Virus record (IMG/VR): IMGVR_UViG_3300042449_000993
Span: 1-64,000 of that record
DNA length: 64,000 nt
DNA from: a virus
Strand: one strand, 5' to 3'
Of the stretch, positions 14,404 through 22,178 are shown piece by piece. The first letter of the stretch is position 1. The number at the start of each line of letters is the position of its first letter. Both the position numbers and the translations under genes were made by a program. The notes under the pieces were generated by a model. It did no database searches. It had not been told where the DNA came from and saw nothing but the letters and a program-made list of their open reading frames with translations.

Positions 14404-14925
14404 ATGTTTGATTTTTTACAACATTCGGATTATTTGAATGCCAGAAATAACGAAGATTATTATCACTTCGGAAAACTTTCTGTTCCAACTCCAGATTGGG
14501 TAGATATATTACAAGAGTTTGATCGCGAATACAAAATTCATTTATATAATAACGATAAAGAAATCTTCAAGTATCAAGACAGATTAGGATTTGTACTGCA
14601 TCAATCGCAACAGATTCCTATTGTTGGTAAGTTTTTAGAAGCAGTGAGTAAATCTCATCACAGAGATCGCCAACACTTCACGGCACTCACATATATAAGT
14701 TTAAGCACAGAATCTGCCACTTATGGACGTCATAGTGATGTAATGGATGTATGGTGTTGGCAGATGACTGGTTATACTTTATGGAAAATAGAAGGAAGAT
14801 ATCGTAATTTTGAAAAGGTGCTAGAACCTGGAGAACTTGTTTATGTTCCTCGAGGTATGTGGCATGATACAAAACCAATGACGCCAAGAGCAGGATTGTC
14901 GTTTGGATCTGAAAACATATGGTGA
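14404..14925 (+). CDS. Cupin/JmjC-like oxygenase
   Basis: 173 residues starting at MFDFLQHSDY, after the tRNA; no strong ribosome binding site is visible. Metal ligands fit TYGRHSDVMDVWCW (His110, Asp112) and PRGMWHDTKPM (His154). GYTLWKIEGR and LEPGELVYVPRGMWH are the strands of a cupin_4/JmjC-type beta-helix, as in protein hydroxylases of the ribosomal-oxygenase class. It differs in sequence from the HVDSE-type neighbours. Probably a hydroxylase; substrate unknown. Confidence 0.75.
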   Translation: MFDFLQHSDYLNARNNEDYYHFGKLSVPTPDWVDILQEFDREYKIHLYNNDKEIFKYQDRLGFVLHQSQQIPIVGKFLEAVSKSHHRDRQHFTALTYISLSTESATYGRHSDVMDVWCWQMTGYTLWKIEGRYRNFEKVLEPGELVYVPRGMWHDTKPMTPRAGLSFGSENIW

Positions 14926-14928
14926 TTT

Positions 14929-15603
14929 ATGAAAGAATATGTTCGTGGATTGTATACTGATCATACAAATTTAAACATTCCTGAATTGAAACAAACATGT
15001 CATGCAATGTATGAAATCATACTTTCCAACTTCAATGACGGCGATCAATACAATGGGAACATTGGTCTTCATGAAAGTATTTTTCAGAAATATAACTTTT
15101 TAATGTATCCATTTCCTGAGATTCGAAGTTTATATTTCGAAATTCAGAAAATGTTCTATAACTCATTAAATTTGTATTCTGATCCTCCTGAAAATCATAA
15201 CTGGTTCATTCAGTGTTGGTTGAATTTTTATTTCAAAGACGATTTTATTGATTGGCACAATCATGATTGGAATATGAATCGACCTGAGCATTTTCCAAAA
15301 GCGTGGCATGGTTTTGTTTGCGTTGATACTGAACCAAATTCTAAAACATCATACAAATGGAAAGGTGTTGAGAATATCATTGACGTAGAAAGTAAAGATG
15401 GATTGATTGTTATGGGTATTAGTGATGGCGATGCGCATAGAAGTTCCGCATGGTCCTTTTCGCATCCAAGAATCACGATTGCCTTTGATATCGTTCCAGA
15501 ACAAAACATTGTTTTAAATGGTCCTCAAAAATTAGCAGAGGCTTTGTGTAATGATCCCCAAAATCAGTTGGTTGGTTATAAAAACCACTGGATTCCGATT
15601 TAA
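14929..15603 (+). CDS. 2OG-Fe(II) oxygenase-like protein
   Basis: 224 residues. IDWHNHDWNMN (His110 to Asp113) offers the proximal iron ligands, SDGDAHRSSAW the distal His170 and HPRITIAFDIV the 2-oxoglutarate Arg181. The intervening AWHGFVCVDTEPNSKTSYKW is a typical beta-helix strand pair. It starts 3 bases after the cupin-like gene and its stop touches the next gene's region. Enzyme class inferred from ligand spacing only. Confidence 0.7.
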   Translation: MKEYVRGLYTDHTNLNIPELKQTCHAMYEIILSNFNDGDQYNGNIGLHESIFQKYNFLMYPFPEIRSLYFEIQKMFYNSLNLYSDPPENHNWFIQCWLNFYFKDDFIDWHNHDWNMNRPEHFPKAWHGFVCVDTEPNSKTSYKWKGVENIIDVESKDGLIVMGISDGDAHRSSAWSFSHPRITIAFDIVPEQNIVLNGPQKLAEALCNDPQNQLVGYKNHWIPI

Positions 15604-15614
15604 TGGAGTATAAA

Positions 15615-16142
15615 ATGAACGAATACAACTATCCTTATGTTTTTAATCCTGGAATGATTTCTGGGAAAATTCCAGAAACTCTTTTCAGAGAATTAATGAG
15701 TTTCTACACACTCCCAACTGCCAAAGAGACGCCACTAGAAAATACCTCATTTAAGTATCACTTACCATTTAATGATGGTTTAAATGACTATTTGCAAGAC
15801 ATGTATTCAAATTGGTGCAAAGCATTCGAAGTTGAATACACTGTAATGGATTTGCAGGTTTGGTCTCAGATTCTGAATAAGAATGACTATGTTTCTTTAG
15901 AATCACATAAAGGTTCAGCAGTATCATTTATTCTTTGGATTCAGATTCCAGATAAAGGAGAAAAACTTGTATTGACTTATTCTCAATACAATGGATCAAT
16001 CTGTAATAATCCAATTGAAATTGATAAATCATATCAAGGAACCATGATCATGTTTCCTGCAGGAATCTCATATTCTGTTTTCCCTAGAGTCGAAGAACGA
16101 GAAGAGCGAATCGCAATTTGCGGATATATTGCAACAGCATAA
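15615..16142 (+). CDS. Degenerate 2OG-oxygenase-like paralogue
   Basis: 175 residues; ATG at 15615 with GGAG at 15606 is preferred to the ATG at 15603. Similar along its length to the following gene (NPGMISGKIPETLF versus NPGILLGKLPQPLY; ILWIQIP versus VVWMQIP; GTMIMFPAG versus GTIMMFPST). The first iron-ligand His is Glu96 (LESHKG) and the distal His is Tyr153 (GISYSVFP). It is therefore probably not a normal Fe(II) enzyme: a pseudoenzyme or a partner subunit. Confidence 0.7.
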   Translation: MNEYNYPYVFNPGMISGKIPETLFRELMSFYTLPTAKETPLENTSFKYHLPFNDGLNDYLQDMYSNWCKAFEVEYTVMDLQVWSQILNKNDYVSLESHKGSAVSFILWIQIPDKGEKLVLTYSQYNGSICNNPIEIDKSYQGTMIMFPAGISYSVFPRVEEREERIAICGYIATA

Positions 16143-16145
16143 TAA

Positions 16146-16745
16146 ATGAGTAAATTCACGATACCAAAACTCTATAATCCAGGAATTCTTCTTGGTAAAC
16201 TTCCTCAGCCGTTATATGAAACGATGCTGAGAGTTGTGCATAGTGAAGAAGCCAGATCAAACTCATTAAGTCATGATCTTGTTGGCAGTATTGATGATGA
16301 GTTTGCAACACCTTATGTGCCAGAATTTATACAATATATTTCAGAAATGTATGAAGAATGGAGAACAACATACTGCACAGAGGTTGCAGAATATTCAATT
16401 GGTCCTGTTTGGACTAATTACATGAAGAAAGGCGAGTTCAATCCAAATCACTCTCACCCTGGAGCACTTGCTGTGTTTGTTGTTTGGATGCAAATTCCAT
16501 ATGATATTGAAGAAGAAATGAATTATTCTTCTTATAACAATCCAAACTATTCTTCGAAAAATTCGTGTTTTGACTTCACTTATGCAACACTTGACGGTAC
16601 AATAAGAAATGAGGCTATATTCGTAGATAAGAATCATGAAGGCACTATTATGATGTTTCCATCCACACTTATTCATTGCGTTTATCCATTTAGAACAAGT
16701 GATGGTGAGAGGATTTCTATTGCGGGAAACATTTATAAAAAATGA
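16146..16745 (+). CDS. 2OG-Fe(II) oxygenase (TIGR02466-like)
   Basis: 199 residues. NPNHSHPGALAVFVVWMQIP supplies HxH-type ligands (His102, His104). GTIMMFPSTLIHCVYPF supplies His177, and GERISIAGNI Arg189. This is the TIGR02466-type putative oxygenase pattern frequent in T4-like aquatic phages. A probable intact partner of the degenerate copy 3 bases upstream. Its stop overlaps the next ATG (ATGA). Confidence 0.8.
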   Translation: MSKFTIPKLYNPGILLGKLPQPLYETMLRVVHSEEARSNSLSHDLVGSIDDEFATPYVPEFIQYISEMYEEWRTTYCTEVAEYSIGPVWTNYMKKGEFNPNHSHPGALAVFVVWMQIPYDIEEEMNYSSYNNPNYSSKNSCFDFTYATLDGTIRNEAIFVDKNHEGTIMMFPSTLIHCVYPFRTSDGERISIAGNIYKK

Positions 16746-17365
16746 AGACAGTATTAGATCAAGTTAAAATTTACGAAAACGCATTTTCTCAAGAAGAATT
16801 TAATGAGGGGATGTCTTGGGTTTCAAAGGCGAGATGGAAATCTAATCAAAGCAATCAAAAAGATGGCATTGATAATGATTGGGTTTCTCCAAATATTGAA
16901 TCATACTCACCCACTATCCGTCGATTTTGGGGTGCAGGTAGAATGTGGCACAAAGAAGAATTTTTCAATACGGTATGTTTAAATCGTATCAGAGAAATTA
17001 CAGGCGAACCAACTTTAGAATTAAATCATTTATTGCTGAACGGACAAACTGCGTGTCAAGATGGAGATCCGCATTTCGATAGTGAAATTGAAAATGCATA
17101 CACATTCATTTGGTTTCTAAACCCATATTGGGATTTTAGATGGGGCGGGCAGTTCGTTGCATTCGATCGCTACATTGATCCTGATACAAATGAAACCATA
17201 GTGCTGGATAAAAGTAAACATGTAACAGTGTTTCCAATGCCAAATTTGTGCGTATTCTTTCCAGCAAACATAATTCACTTTGCATTTGGTCCAACTAAAG
17301 ATTTTAGCGGAATGCGAATTTCAATGGCTTTTAAATTATATAAAAAAACTGAGGAATCAACATGA
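16742..17365 (+). CDS. 2OG-Fe(II) oxygenase (prolyl hydroxylase-like), paralogue 2
   Basis: 207 residues. GDPHFDSEI (His111, Asp113), NPYWDFRWGGQFVAFDR, FFPANIIHFAFGPTKDFSG and MRISMAFKLY reproduce every block of the 13760 protein, so the two are paralogues. The ATG overlaps the preceding stop and the stop overlaps the dehydrogenase start (ATGA both), so it is tightly coupled within the operon. Confidence 0.85.
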   Translation: MKTVLDQVKIYENAFSQEEFNEGMSWVSKARWKSNQSNQKDGIDNDWVSPNIESYSPTIRRFWGAGRMWHKEEFFNTVCLNRIREITGEPTLELNHLLLNGQTACQDGDPHFDSEIENAYTFIWFLNPYWDFRWGGQFVAFDRYIDPDTNETIVLDKSKHVTVFPMPNLCVFFPANIIHFAFGPTKDFSGMRISMAFKLYKKTEEST

Positions 17366-18207
17366 GTTACACTGTGGGAATTATTGGTAAAGGATTTGTT
17401 GGTGGTGCCATGTATGAAAATTTTAAAGATGTTTTCAATACACTGGTTTGGGATACGGATGAAACAAAACGCACTGTTGCAACATTTCGAGAATTTGTTG
17501 ATAAATCCGACATTATTTTTGTTTGCGTTCCAACACCAAGTAGACAAGATGGTTCATGCGACATCAGCATTGTTGGTTCTGTGATTGACGACATTGCTCA
17601 AGTTGATCGCCGCAAGTATGTTGTCATTAAGTCAACTGTAACTCCAGGAACAACTGAACGTCTTGCATCTGATTTTCAGATGACGATCGGATTTAATCCA
17701 GAGTTTTTGACAGAAGCAAAGGCATATAATGATTTTCGAACTCAACCACTCATTGTGATTGGAGCAGATGATCCAGGTATCGCAACAGTCATGACTCAGC
17801 TTTATTATGAATTTAATAGCAAAGTTGATAATGTTGCGCATGTGATTCAAAGAACGACAAAAGAAGCAGAACTCTTTAAATATCTTGCAAACTGTTTCTT
17901 GGCAACTAAAGTCACCTTTGCAAACGAATTTAAAACTTTGTGTGATTCAATTGATGTTGATTATAACAAGATCTCTGAACTCGCTGTTCTGGATAAACGT
18001 TTGGGTCACACTCACTGGAGAGTTCCAGGACCTGATGGTAAACTTGGATTTGGTGGATCTTGCTTTCCGAAAGATACCGCAGCACTATTAAATTATTGCG
18101 AAGAAAATGGTATTCAGTTATGGCTTCTAACAGAAGCAGTTTATATCAACGATGATCTTCGCGATGGAAATATGTTTAAGTCTTTTGAGATTGTTGAAAA
18201 TAAATGA
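17362..18207 (+). CDS. Nucleotide-sugar (UDP-glucose/GDP-mannose) dehydrogenase, short form
   Basis: 281 residues. NAD-binding GIIGKGFVGGAM (6-17), VCVPTPSRQDGSCD, STVTPGTTE, NPEFLTEAKA, the catalytic Lys/Asn helix LFKYLANCFLATKVTFANEF, and GFGGSCFPKDTAAL with catalytic Cys234. The family normally has ~430 residues; the C-terminal sugar-nucleotide-binding domain is absent, as in some phage versions. It would oxidise a UDP- or GDP-sugar to the uronic acid. The end overlaps the glycosyltransferase start. Confidence 0.85.
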   Translation: MSYTVGIIGKGFVGGAMYENFKDVFNTLVWDTDETKRTVATFREFVDKSDIIFVCVPTPSRQDGSCDISIVGSVIDDIAQVDRRKYVVIKSTVTPGTTERLASDFQMTIGFNPEFLTEAKAYNDFRTQPLIVIGADDPGIATVMTQLYYEFNSKVDNVAHVIQRTTKEAELFKYLANCFLATKVTFANEFKTLCDSIDVDYNKISELAVLDKRLGHTHWRVPGPDGKLGFGGSCFPKDTAALLNYCEENGIQLWLLTEAVYINDDLRDGNMFKSFEIVENK

Positions 18208-18905
18208 TTTCTGTTATTGTTCCCACAATGTGGAAACATCCACCATTCTTGGAATTTTTCAAGAGTTTGGTTCACATCGGATGCATTGGTGAACTCATCA
18301 TCATCAATAACAATAAACAAGAAACTCCCAACGACTTGATTTTTTCTCATCCGAAGGTTAGAATACATAACTCAGAATCAAATTTATATGTTGCTCCCTC
18401 TTGGAATTTGGGAGCAAATCTTGCACAATTTGAGCATCTGGCTTTTTTGGGAGATGATGTGTTTGTAAACATCAACATCTTTCGAAAGGTTGATGATTTT
18501 TTATCGCAAGATGTTGAAGACAACGTTGGTATTGTGGGAACTGTCTTTCGATATGAAGGTGACGACACATACCAACGCTTTTACAGAGATGGAAATATTG
18601 ATATAATTTATATCCATGAAGGCGAGGTCGGAAAACGACCTAGTGCAGCGGGAATGGGGAATTTGTTTTTCATCAAGAAAAAGCATTGGAAAGAAATACC
18701 ATTCGTTAAGATATTTCACGGCGAAATACTACAATGGAATCGATTGGATCCGATTAAAAAAAATTATGTTGTGGTGAATTGTGATACGGATACACCATGG
18801 CATACTACTTGGAAAAATTTAGCAGAAGGAGTTGATCCGAATTTTAACCGAATTCAGTTACAAGATCAAGAATATTGTGAAAGTGTTAAATTCTATTTTG
18901 AGTGA
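18204..18905 (+). CDS. GT-A type glycosyltransferase
   Basis: 233 residues. MISVIVPTMW, LIIINNNKQ, ESNLYVAPSWNLGANLA and LAFLGDDVFVN form the family 2-like GT-A fold; GDDV is the metal/nucleotide-sugar DXD. The stretch AAGMGNLFFIKKKHW is a typical acceptor-side segment. No transmembrane segment. Overlaps the dehydrogenase by four bases, so it may use the uronic-acid donor that enzyme makes (inference). Confidence 0.8.
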   Translation: MISVIVPTMWKHPPFLEFFKSLVHIGCIGELIIINNNKQETPNDLIFSHPKVRIHNSESNLYVAPSWNLGANLAQFEHLAFLGDDVFVNINIFRKVDDFLSQDVEDNVGIVGTVFRYEGDDTYQRFYRDGNIDIIYIHEGEVGKRPSAAGMGNLFFIKKKHWKEIPFVKIFHGEILQWNRLDPIKKNYVVVNCDTDTPWHTTWKNLAEGVDPNFNRIQLQDQEYCESVKFYFE

Positions 18906-18911
18906 TAAATA
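18904..18911 (+). promoter_or_regulatory. Possible late promoter (GATAAATA)
   Basis: GATAAATA overlaps the stop of the glycosyltransferase gene and lies 19 bases before the HNH gene ATG. One mismatch from TATAAATA. Weak evidence. Confidence 0.35.
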
Positions 18912-18930
18912 ATTAAAACTAGAGATTAAT

Positions 18931-19497
18931 ATGAGTTTAGTATTAGTTGTAGACAAAGGTGGAATGCCGAAAGACTGGGTGAACTTTGAAATGGCGGCAT
19001 GTTACTATGCCAAAAAGAAAGTTATCTGGGAATTAGGCGAAAAGATGAAAACCATGCTCGGTGGTCACAATGAGCATGGCGAACAATCACGCATTGATAT
19101 TTCTTGCATCATTGGCGTAAGTGGTCCATTGCTAGGTGACAAATTCTACAATCAACAAACTAAATTTGCTGATCGAATGACATTATATGCTCGAGATTGG
19201 CATATCTGCGCTTATTGTGGAGATGAGTTTAGCACTAGCCAATTAACTATTGACCATGTTATGCCTAAATCTCGCGGTGGTGGGAATCAATGGAACAATT
19301 GCGTTACATCATGTCGGGCGTGTAACCATAAGAAAGGTGACAAAACGCCAGAAGAAGCGAAGATGCATCTGCTTTATGTTCCCTATGCACCAACTGTACA
19401 TGAGCGCATTCTTTTAAAGAATCGTAGAGTGCTTGCTGATCAAATGGAATATTTAAAAGCAAGCATCCCAAAGAACAGTCGTGTTTGGAGAAATTAG
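18931..19497 (+). CDS. HNH endonuclease
   Basis: 188 residues. C-terminal HNH domain: CAYCG (Cys93, Cys96), LTIDHVMPKSRGGGNQWNNCVTSCRACNHKKG in pieces, giving DH (109-110), Asn122 and a second Cys pair (128, 131) for the structural zinc. The N-terminal ~80 residues are not recognised. It could be a homing-type or packaging-associated nuclease. Located between modification genes, which fits a mobile HNH, but no intron or interrupted gene is seen. Confidence 0.85.
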   Translation: MSLVLVVDKGGMPKDWVNFEMAACYYAKKKVIWELGEKMKTMLGGHNEHGEQSRIDISCIIGVSGPLLGDKFYNQQTKFADRMTLYARDWHICAYCGDEFSTSQLTIDHVMPKSRGGGNQWNNCVTSCRACNHKKGDKTPEEAKMHLLYVPYAPTVHERILLKNRRVLADQMEYLKASIPKNSRVWRN

Positions 19498-20036
19498 TGG
19501 ATTTTCTCTCACAAATTAAAGAATTTGAAAACGTTTTTAATCAGGAAGAATTAGAACTCATTGACAACATGTCTTGCCGTCCAAAATGGGAAATGGCTAT
19601 CAGTGGATCCTCTCCAAAAAGACCATTTTGGCGAATGAATCTAATGAATGATGAGTTGTTCACTCAAACTCTCTTTCAGAAAGTTTTACAGACGACTCAA
19701 TTAAATGCAACGTTGAATGACGTATACTTTAACGCTACAACGACTTCAATGTCTTCAAGCGTTCATGTTGATGCTCATGATGAGGATGTAAATGTTTTCC
19801 TTGTTTATATGAACAAAGAATGGAATATTGAATGGGGCGGTCAGACAGTATTCATAAATAGACATTACAGTAAACAACAAGATGGTCTCGTTGGAAATAA
19901 CGCAACAAAGATATTTTATCCTAGATATAATTCTGCGTTGCTGTTTAAAGGATATATCGCGCATTTTGCCGAAGCACCAACGAGATACTTCGAAGGATTT
20001 AGAATAACATTAGCATATAGGTTTAAAGTTTTATGA
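19497..20036 (+). CDS. 2OG-Fe(II) oxygenase (prolyl hydroxylase-like), paralogue 3
   Basis: 179 residues from the GTG at 19497, which overlaps the HNH stop and has GGAG seven bases upstream. A TTG at 19485 is the alternative. SSVHVDAHDED (His90, Asp92), NKEWNIEWGGQTVFINR, GYIAHFAEAPTRYFEG and FRITLAYRF match the 13760 and 16742 paralogues. Its stop overlaps the next small gene. Confidence 0.82.
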   Translation: MDFLSQIKEFENVFNQEELELIDNMSCRPKWEMAISGSSPKRPFWRMNLMNDELFTQTLFQKVLQTTQLNATLNDVYFNATTTSMSSSVHVDAHDEDVNVFLVYMNKEWNIEWGGQTVFINRHYSKQQDGLVGNNATKIFYPRYNSALLFKGYIAHFAEAPTRYFEGFRITLAYRFKVL

Positions 20037-20155
20037 GCACTGGTGGAAAAGGAAGTAAACCACGCCCATTGAGCGTGCCAAGAAAACAATTTGATGAAAA
20101 CTGGGAACGCATCTTCGGTCAGAAGAAGCAACCGAAACAAAAAACTGCGGGGTAG
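20033..20155 (+). CDS. Small basic conserved phage protein overlapping a tRNA
   Basis: 40 residues, MSTGGKGSKPRPLSVPRKQF then DENWERIFGQKK. The GGKGSKPRP...F..NWDRIFG pattern is a short family seen in many phages, function unknown. ATG overlaps the oxygenase stop (ATGA). The last ten bases, including the stop codon, lie inside the downstream tRNA gene. Confidence 0.75.
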   Translation: MSTGGKGSKPRPLSVPRKQFDENWERIFGQKKQPKQKTAG

Positions 20156-20221
20156 ACTAGAGGTCAAGTCACTGGACTCATAATCCAGTTTCCGTTGGTT
20201 CGAATCCAACCCCCGCTACCA
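20146..20221 (+). tRNA. tRNA-Met (CAT), initiator-like
   Basis: Anticodon loop CTCATAA. The acceptor begins T1 opposite T72, unpaired, followed by GCGGGG/CCCCGC. The D-stem GACT/AGTC has A11-U24, and the anticodon stem has G29-C41 and G30-C40 but A31-U39. An unpaired 1-72 and A11-U24 are hallmarks of bacterial initiator tRNA; the third GC pair is missing. Elongator Met, or Ile with a modified C34, remain possible. Confidence 0.9.
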
Positions 20222-20234
20222 TTTTGGAGTTATT

Positions 20235-20474
20235 ATGAAAGCAATCGTATGGTCGAAAACAAATTGCCCCTACTGCGTAAGAGCAGTCAATCTTTTAAAT
20301 TTAAAGGGGTACTTCATTGAAGAACGAAAGTTGGAATTTGGGTGGACTAAAGAGCAACTTCTTGAGTCAGTTCCAAATGCAAGAACAGTTCCTCAGATTT
20401 TTCTTGACGATGAGTATATTGGCGGTTATGATGACCTTGTGAAACACTTTGAGGTGAAAAATGGAACAACTTGA
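20235..20474 (+). CDS. Glutaredoxin
   Basis: 79 residues. Active site CPYC (Cys11, Cys14), ARTVPQIF cis-Pro segment and YIGGYDDLVKHF glutathione-binding end, all in standard order; full length. It would reduce disulfides, for example in a ribonucleotide reductase outside this window, or serve the redox cassette at 30933-32801. GGAG precedes the ATG; overlaps the next gene by 14 bases. Confidence 0.92.
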   Translation: MKAIVWSKTNCPYCVRAVNLLNLKGYFIEERKLEFGWTKEQLLESVPNARTVPQIFLDDEYIGGYDDLVKHFEVKNGTT

Positions 20475-20622
20475 TATGTTTGAAGAATTAAAGCCAAAGA
20501 TCTACGAAAGCCCAGACAAAGGCAAAACTGTTTACGAAAGAGATTTTGGCGCAGAACCATCAACTCGTCGAGTTGTAAAGACTTCTGTGCAACAGCAGTG
20601 GGAAATTGTAACTAAAGAGTGA
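20461..20622 (+). CDS. Small hypothetical protein
   Basis: 53 residues, MEQLDMFEELKPKIYES then KGKTVYERDFGAEPSTRRV. It resembles short phage proteins with a QLDMFE N-terminus, unknown function. Starts within the glutaredoxin gene; ends 7 bases before the glycosyltransferase start. Confidence 0.65.
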   Translation: MEQLDMFEELKPKIYESPDKGKTVYERDFGAEPSTRRVVKTSVQQQWEIVTKE

Positions 20623-20629
20623 TAAATTT

Positions 20630-21637
20630 GTGAAAATTCTATTTCATGCTGAGCAGTTAAATTATCGCGGAACAACTAACTCCATTCTAGAGTATGCTCA
20701 CTACAATCAAGAAATTTTGGGAAATGAGAGCGTCATCGTATATTCTCAAGAAAATCCTGAAGGTTTAGATGTTGGAAGTGTTCCTGCAGTCATCGATGAT
20801 GTGAGTAAAAAATTTAAACTCCTCACATACAATGACAACAATCATTTAAACGAAATTGCTTCAGGATACGATCTTTTCTACAGTCAACGTGCTGGTGAAC
20901 GAGTTGACTCTCACACAAAAAGAGAAAATGCAGTAATCACATCAACAAAGATGGGTGTGCATTGTGTGTTTCAATGGTACGACCCTCATGGTGATGTGTA
21001 TGCGTATATCTCTGAGTGGATGTCGCATAACGTTTCTAAAATGTACAATGCCCCTGTTCATCCATGGGTTCCATATATTGTAGATTTACCAGAGCCAGAT
21101 TACGATACAAGAACTGCTCTTGGTATTCCAAAAGATAAATTTGTCATTGGAAGATTTGGTGGTTACAAAACATTTGACTTACAATTTGTTCGGAACGTTG
21201 TAATCAGAGTTGCGCAAGAAAGAGATGATATTGTTTTCTTATTTGCAAACACGGAACCTTTTTGCGATCTACCAAATGTTATTTTCTTGGGACCATTCTT
21301 GGGAAATCAACAAAAGTCTAACTACATCAACGCATGTGATGCATTTATACACGCTAGATGGTTAGGTGAATCATTTGGATTAGCAATTGCGGAATCTCTT
21401 TTCTTCAACAGACCAGTTCTTGCATGTGATGTTGGATTTGATCGCAATCACGTTGAAACACTAAAGCCATTTGATCTCATTTATAGAGAGAATGATGAAG
21501 AAGATCTTTATAAAAAGATTACAACTTTGCGCAGTAAGATTGGAGTCAACTATAGAGAGTTGGCTGTAGAGAAATATAATCCCAAAAATGTGATGGCAAA
21601 GTTCAAAGAGGTTTTCATTGATGAGAAAGTTGATTAA
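20630..21637 (+). CDS. GT-B glycosyltransferase (group 1-like)
   Basis: 335 residues from a GTG. Two Rossmann-like halves: MKILFHAEQLNYRGTTNSIL at the start, then FVIGRFGGYKTFDL (~170) and the donor-binding ACDAFIHARWLGESFGLAIA and ESLFFNRPVLACDV of family 4/group 1 enzymes. Expected to transfer a sugar from a nucleotide donor. It overlaps the carbamoyltransferase C-part gene by 17 bases, so sugar transfer and carbamoylation are probably coupled steps. Confidence 0.82.
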   Translation: MKILFHAEQLNYRGTTNSILEYAHYNQEILGNESVIVYSQENPEGLDVGSVPAVIDDVSKKFKLLTYNDNNHLNEIASGYDLFYSQRAGERVDSHTKRENAVITSTKMGVHCVFQWYDPHGDVYAYISEWMSHNVSKMYNAPVHPWVPYIVDLPEPDYDTRTALGIPKDKFVIGRFGGYKTFDLQFVRNVVIRVAQERDDIVFLFANTEPFCDLPNVIFLGPFLGNQQKSNYINACDAFIHARWLGESFGLAIAESLFFNRPVLACDVGFDRNHVETLKPFDLIYRENDEEDLYKKITTLRSKIGVNYRELAVEKYNPKNVMAKFKEVFIDEKVD

Positions 21638-22178
21638 TGTTAAACCGATTGAAGTTGCTCAACTCTTAGCGCAAAAGAAAATAGTTGCAATCTTCCAAGG
21701 AAGGTCAGAGGCAGGACCAAGAGCATTAGGAAATAGATCAATGCTCTATACTCCTGTTGATCCTGATGGCAGAGATCGCATTAACAAAATGAAGGGTAGA
21801 GAATTATTTCGCCCACTTGCCGCTTCAATACTTTACGAATATGCTGCTGATTGGTTTGATATGTCTCAAATTCCAGAAGCACCATATATGACGTATTCCT
21901 TTGCGGCGAAGGCAGATAAGACTGACGAGATTCCCTCAGTTATTCACGTTGATGGTTCGTGTAGAATTCAAACTGTTCGCAAAGAACAAAACGAACATTA
22001 CTATAATTTAATCTCTGCATTCAATGATCTAACTGGAGTTCCTCTTCTTCTAAACACATCATTTAATCTTGCTGGCGAGCCGATTGTAGAAACTCCATTT
22101 GATGCTCTTAAGACTTTTCATAATTCAGATATTGACGTTATTTACTTCCCAGAATTAAAAACGATTCTAGCAAAATGA
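21621..22178 (+). CDS. Carbamoyltransferase, C-terminal (YrdC-like) domain as a separate gene
   Basis: 185 residues from ATG 21621. FQGRSEAGPRALGNRS (26-41), HVDGSCRIQTV and GVPLLLNTSFNLAGEPIVET are the hallmarks of the C-terminal domain of CmcH/NodU/TobZ O-carbamoyltransferases (PF16861). Normally this domain follows the Kae1-like domain in one ~550-residue chain. Here it is a separate gene placed before the N-terminal-domain gene, overlapping it by four bases. In TobZ this domain makes carbamoyl-AMP. Confidence 0.9.
   Translation: MRKLINVKPIEVAQLLAQKKIVAIFQGRSEAGPRALGNRSMLYTPVDPDGRDRINKMKGRELFRPLAASILYEYAADWFDMSQIPEAPYMTYSFAAKADKTDEIPSVIHVDGSCRIQTVRKEQNEHYYNLISAFNDLTGVPLLLNTSFNLAGEPIVETPFDALKTFHNSDIDVIYFPELKTILAK

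Noticed and set aside
18931-19497. HNH gene as part of a group I intron
   Set aside because: Neighbouring genes are complete and not split; no intron core or exon halves found.
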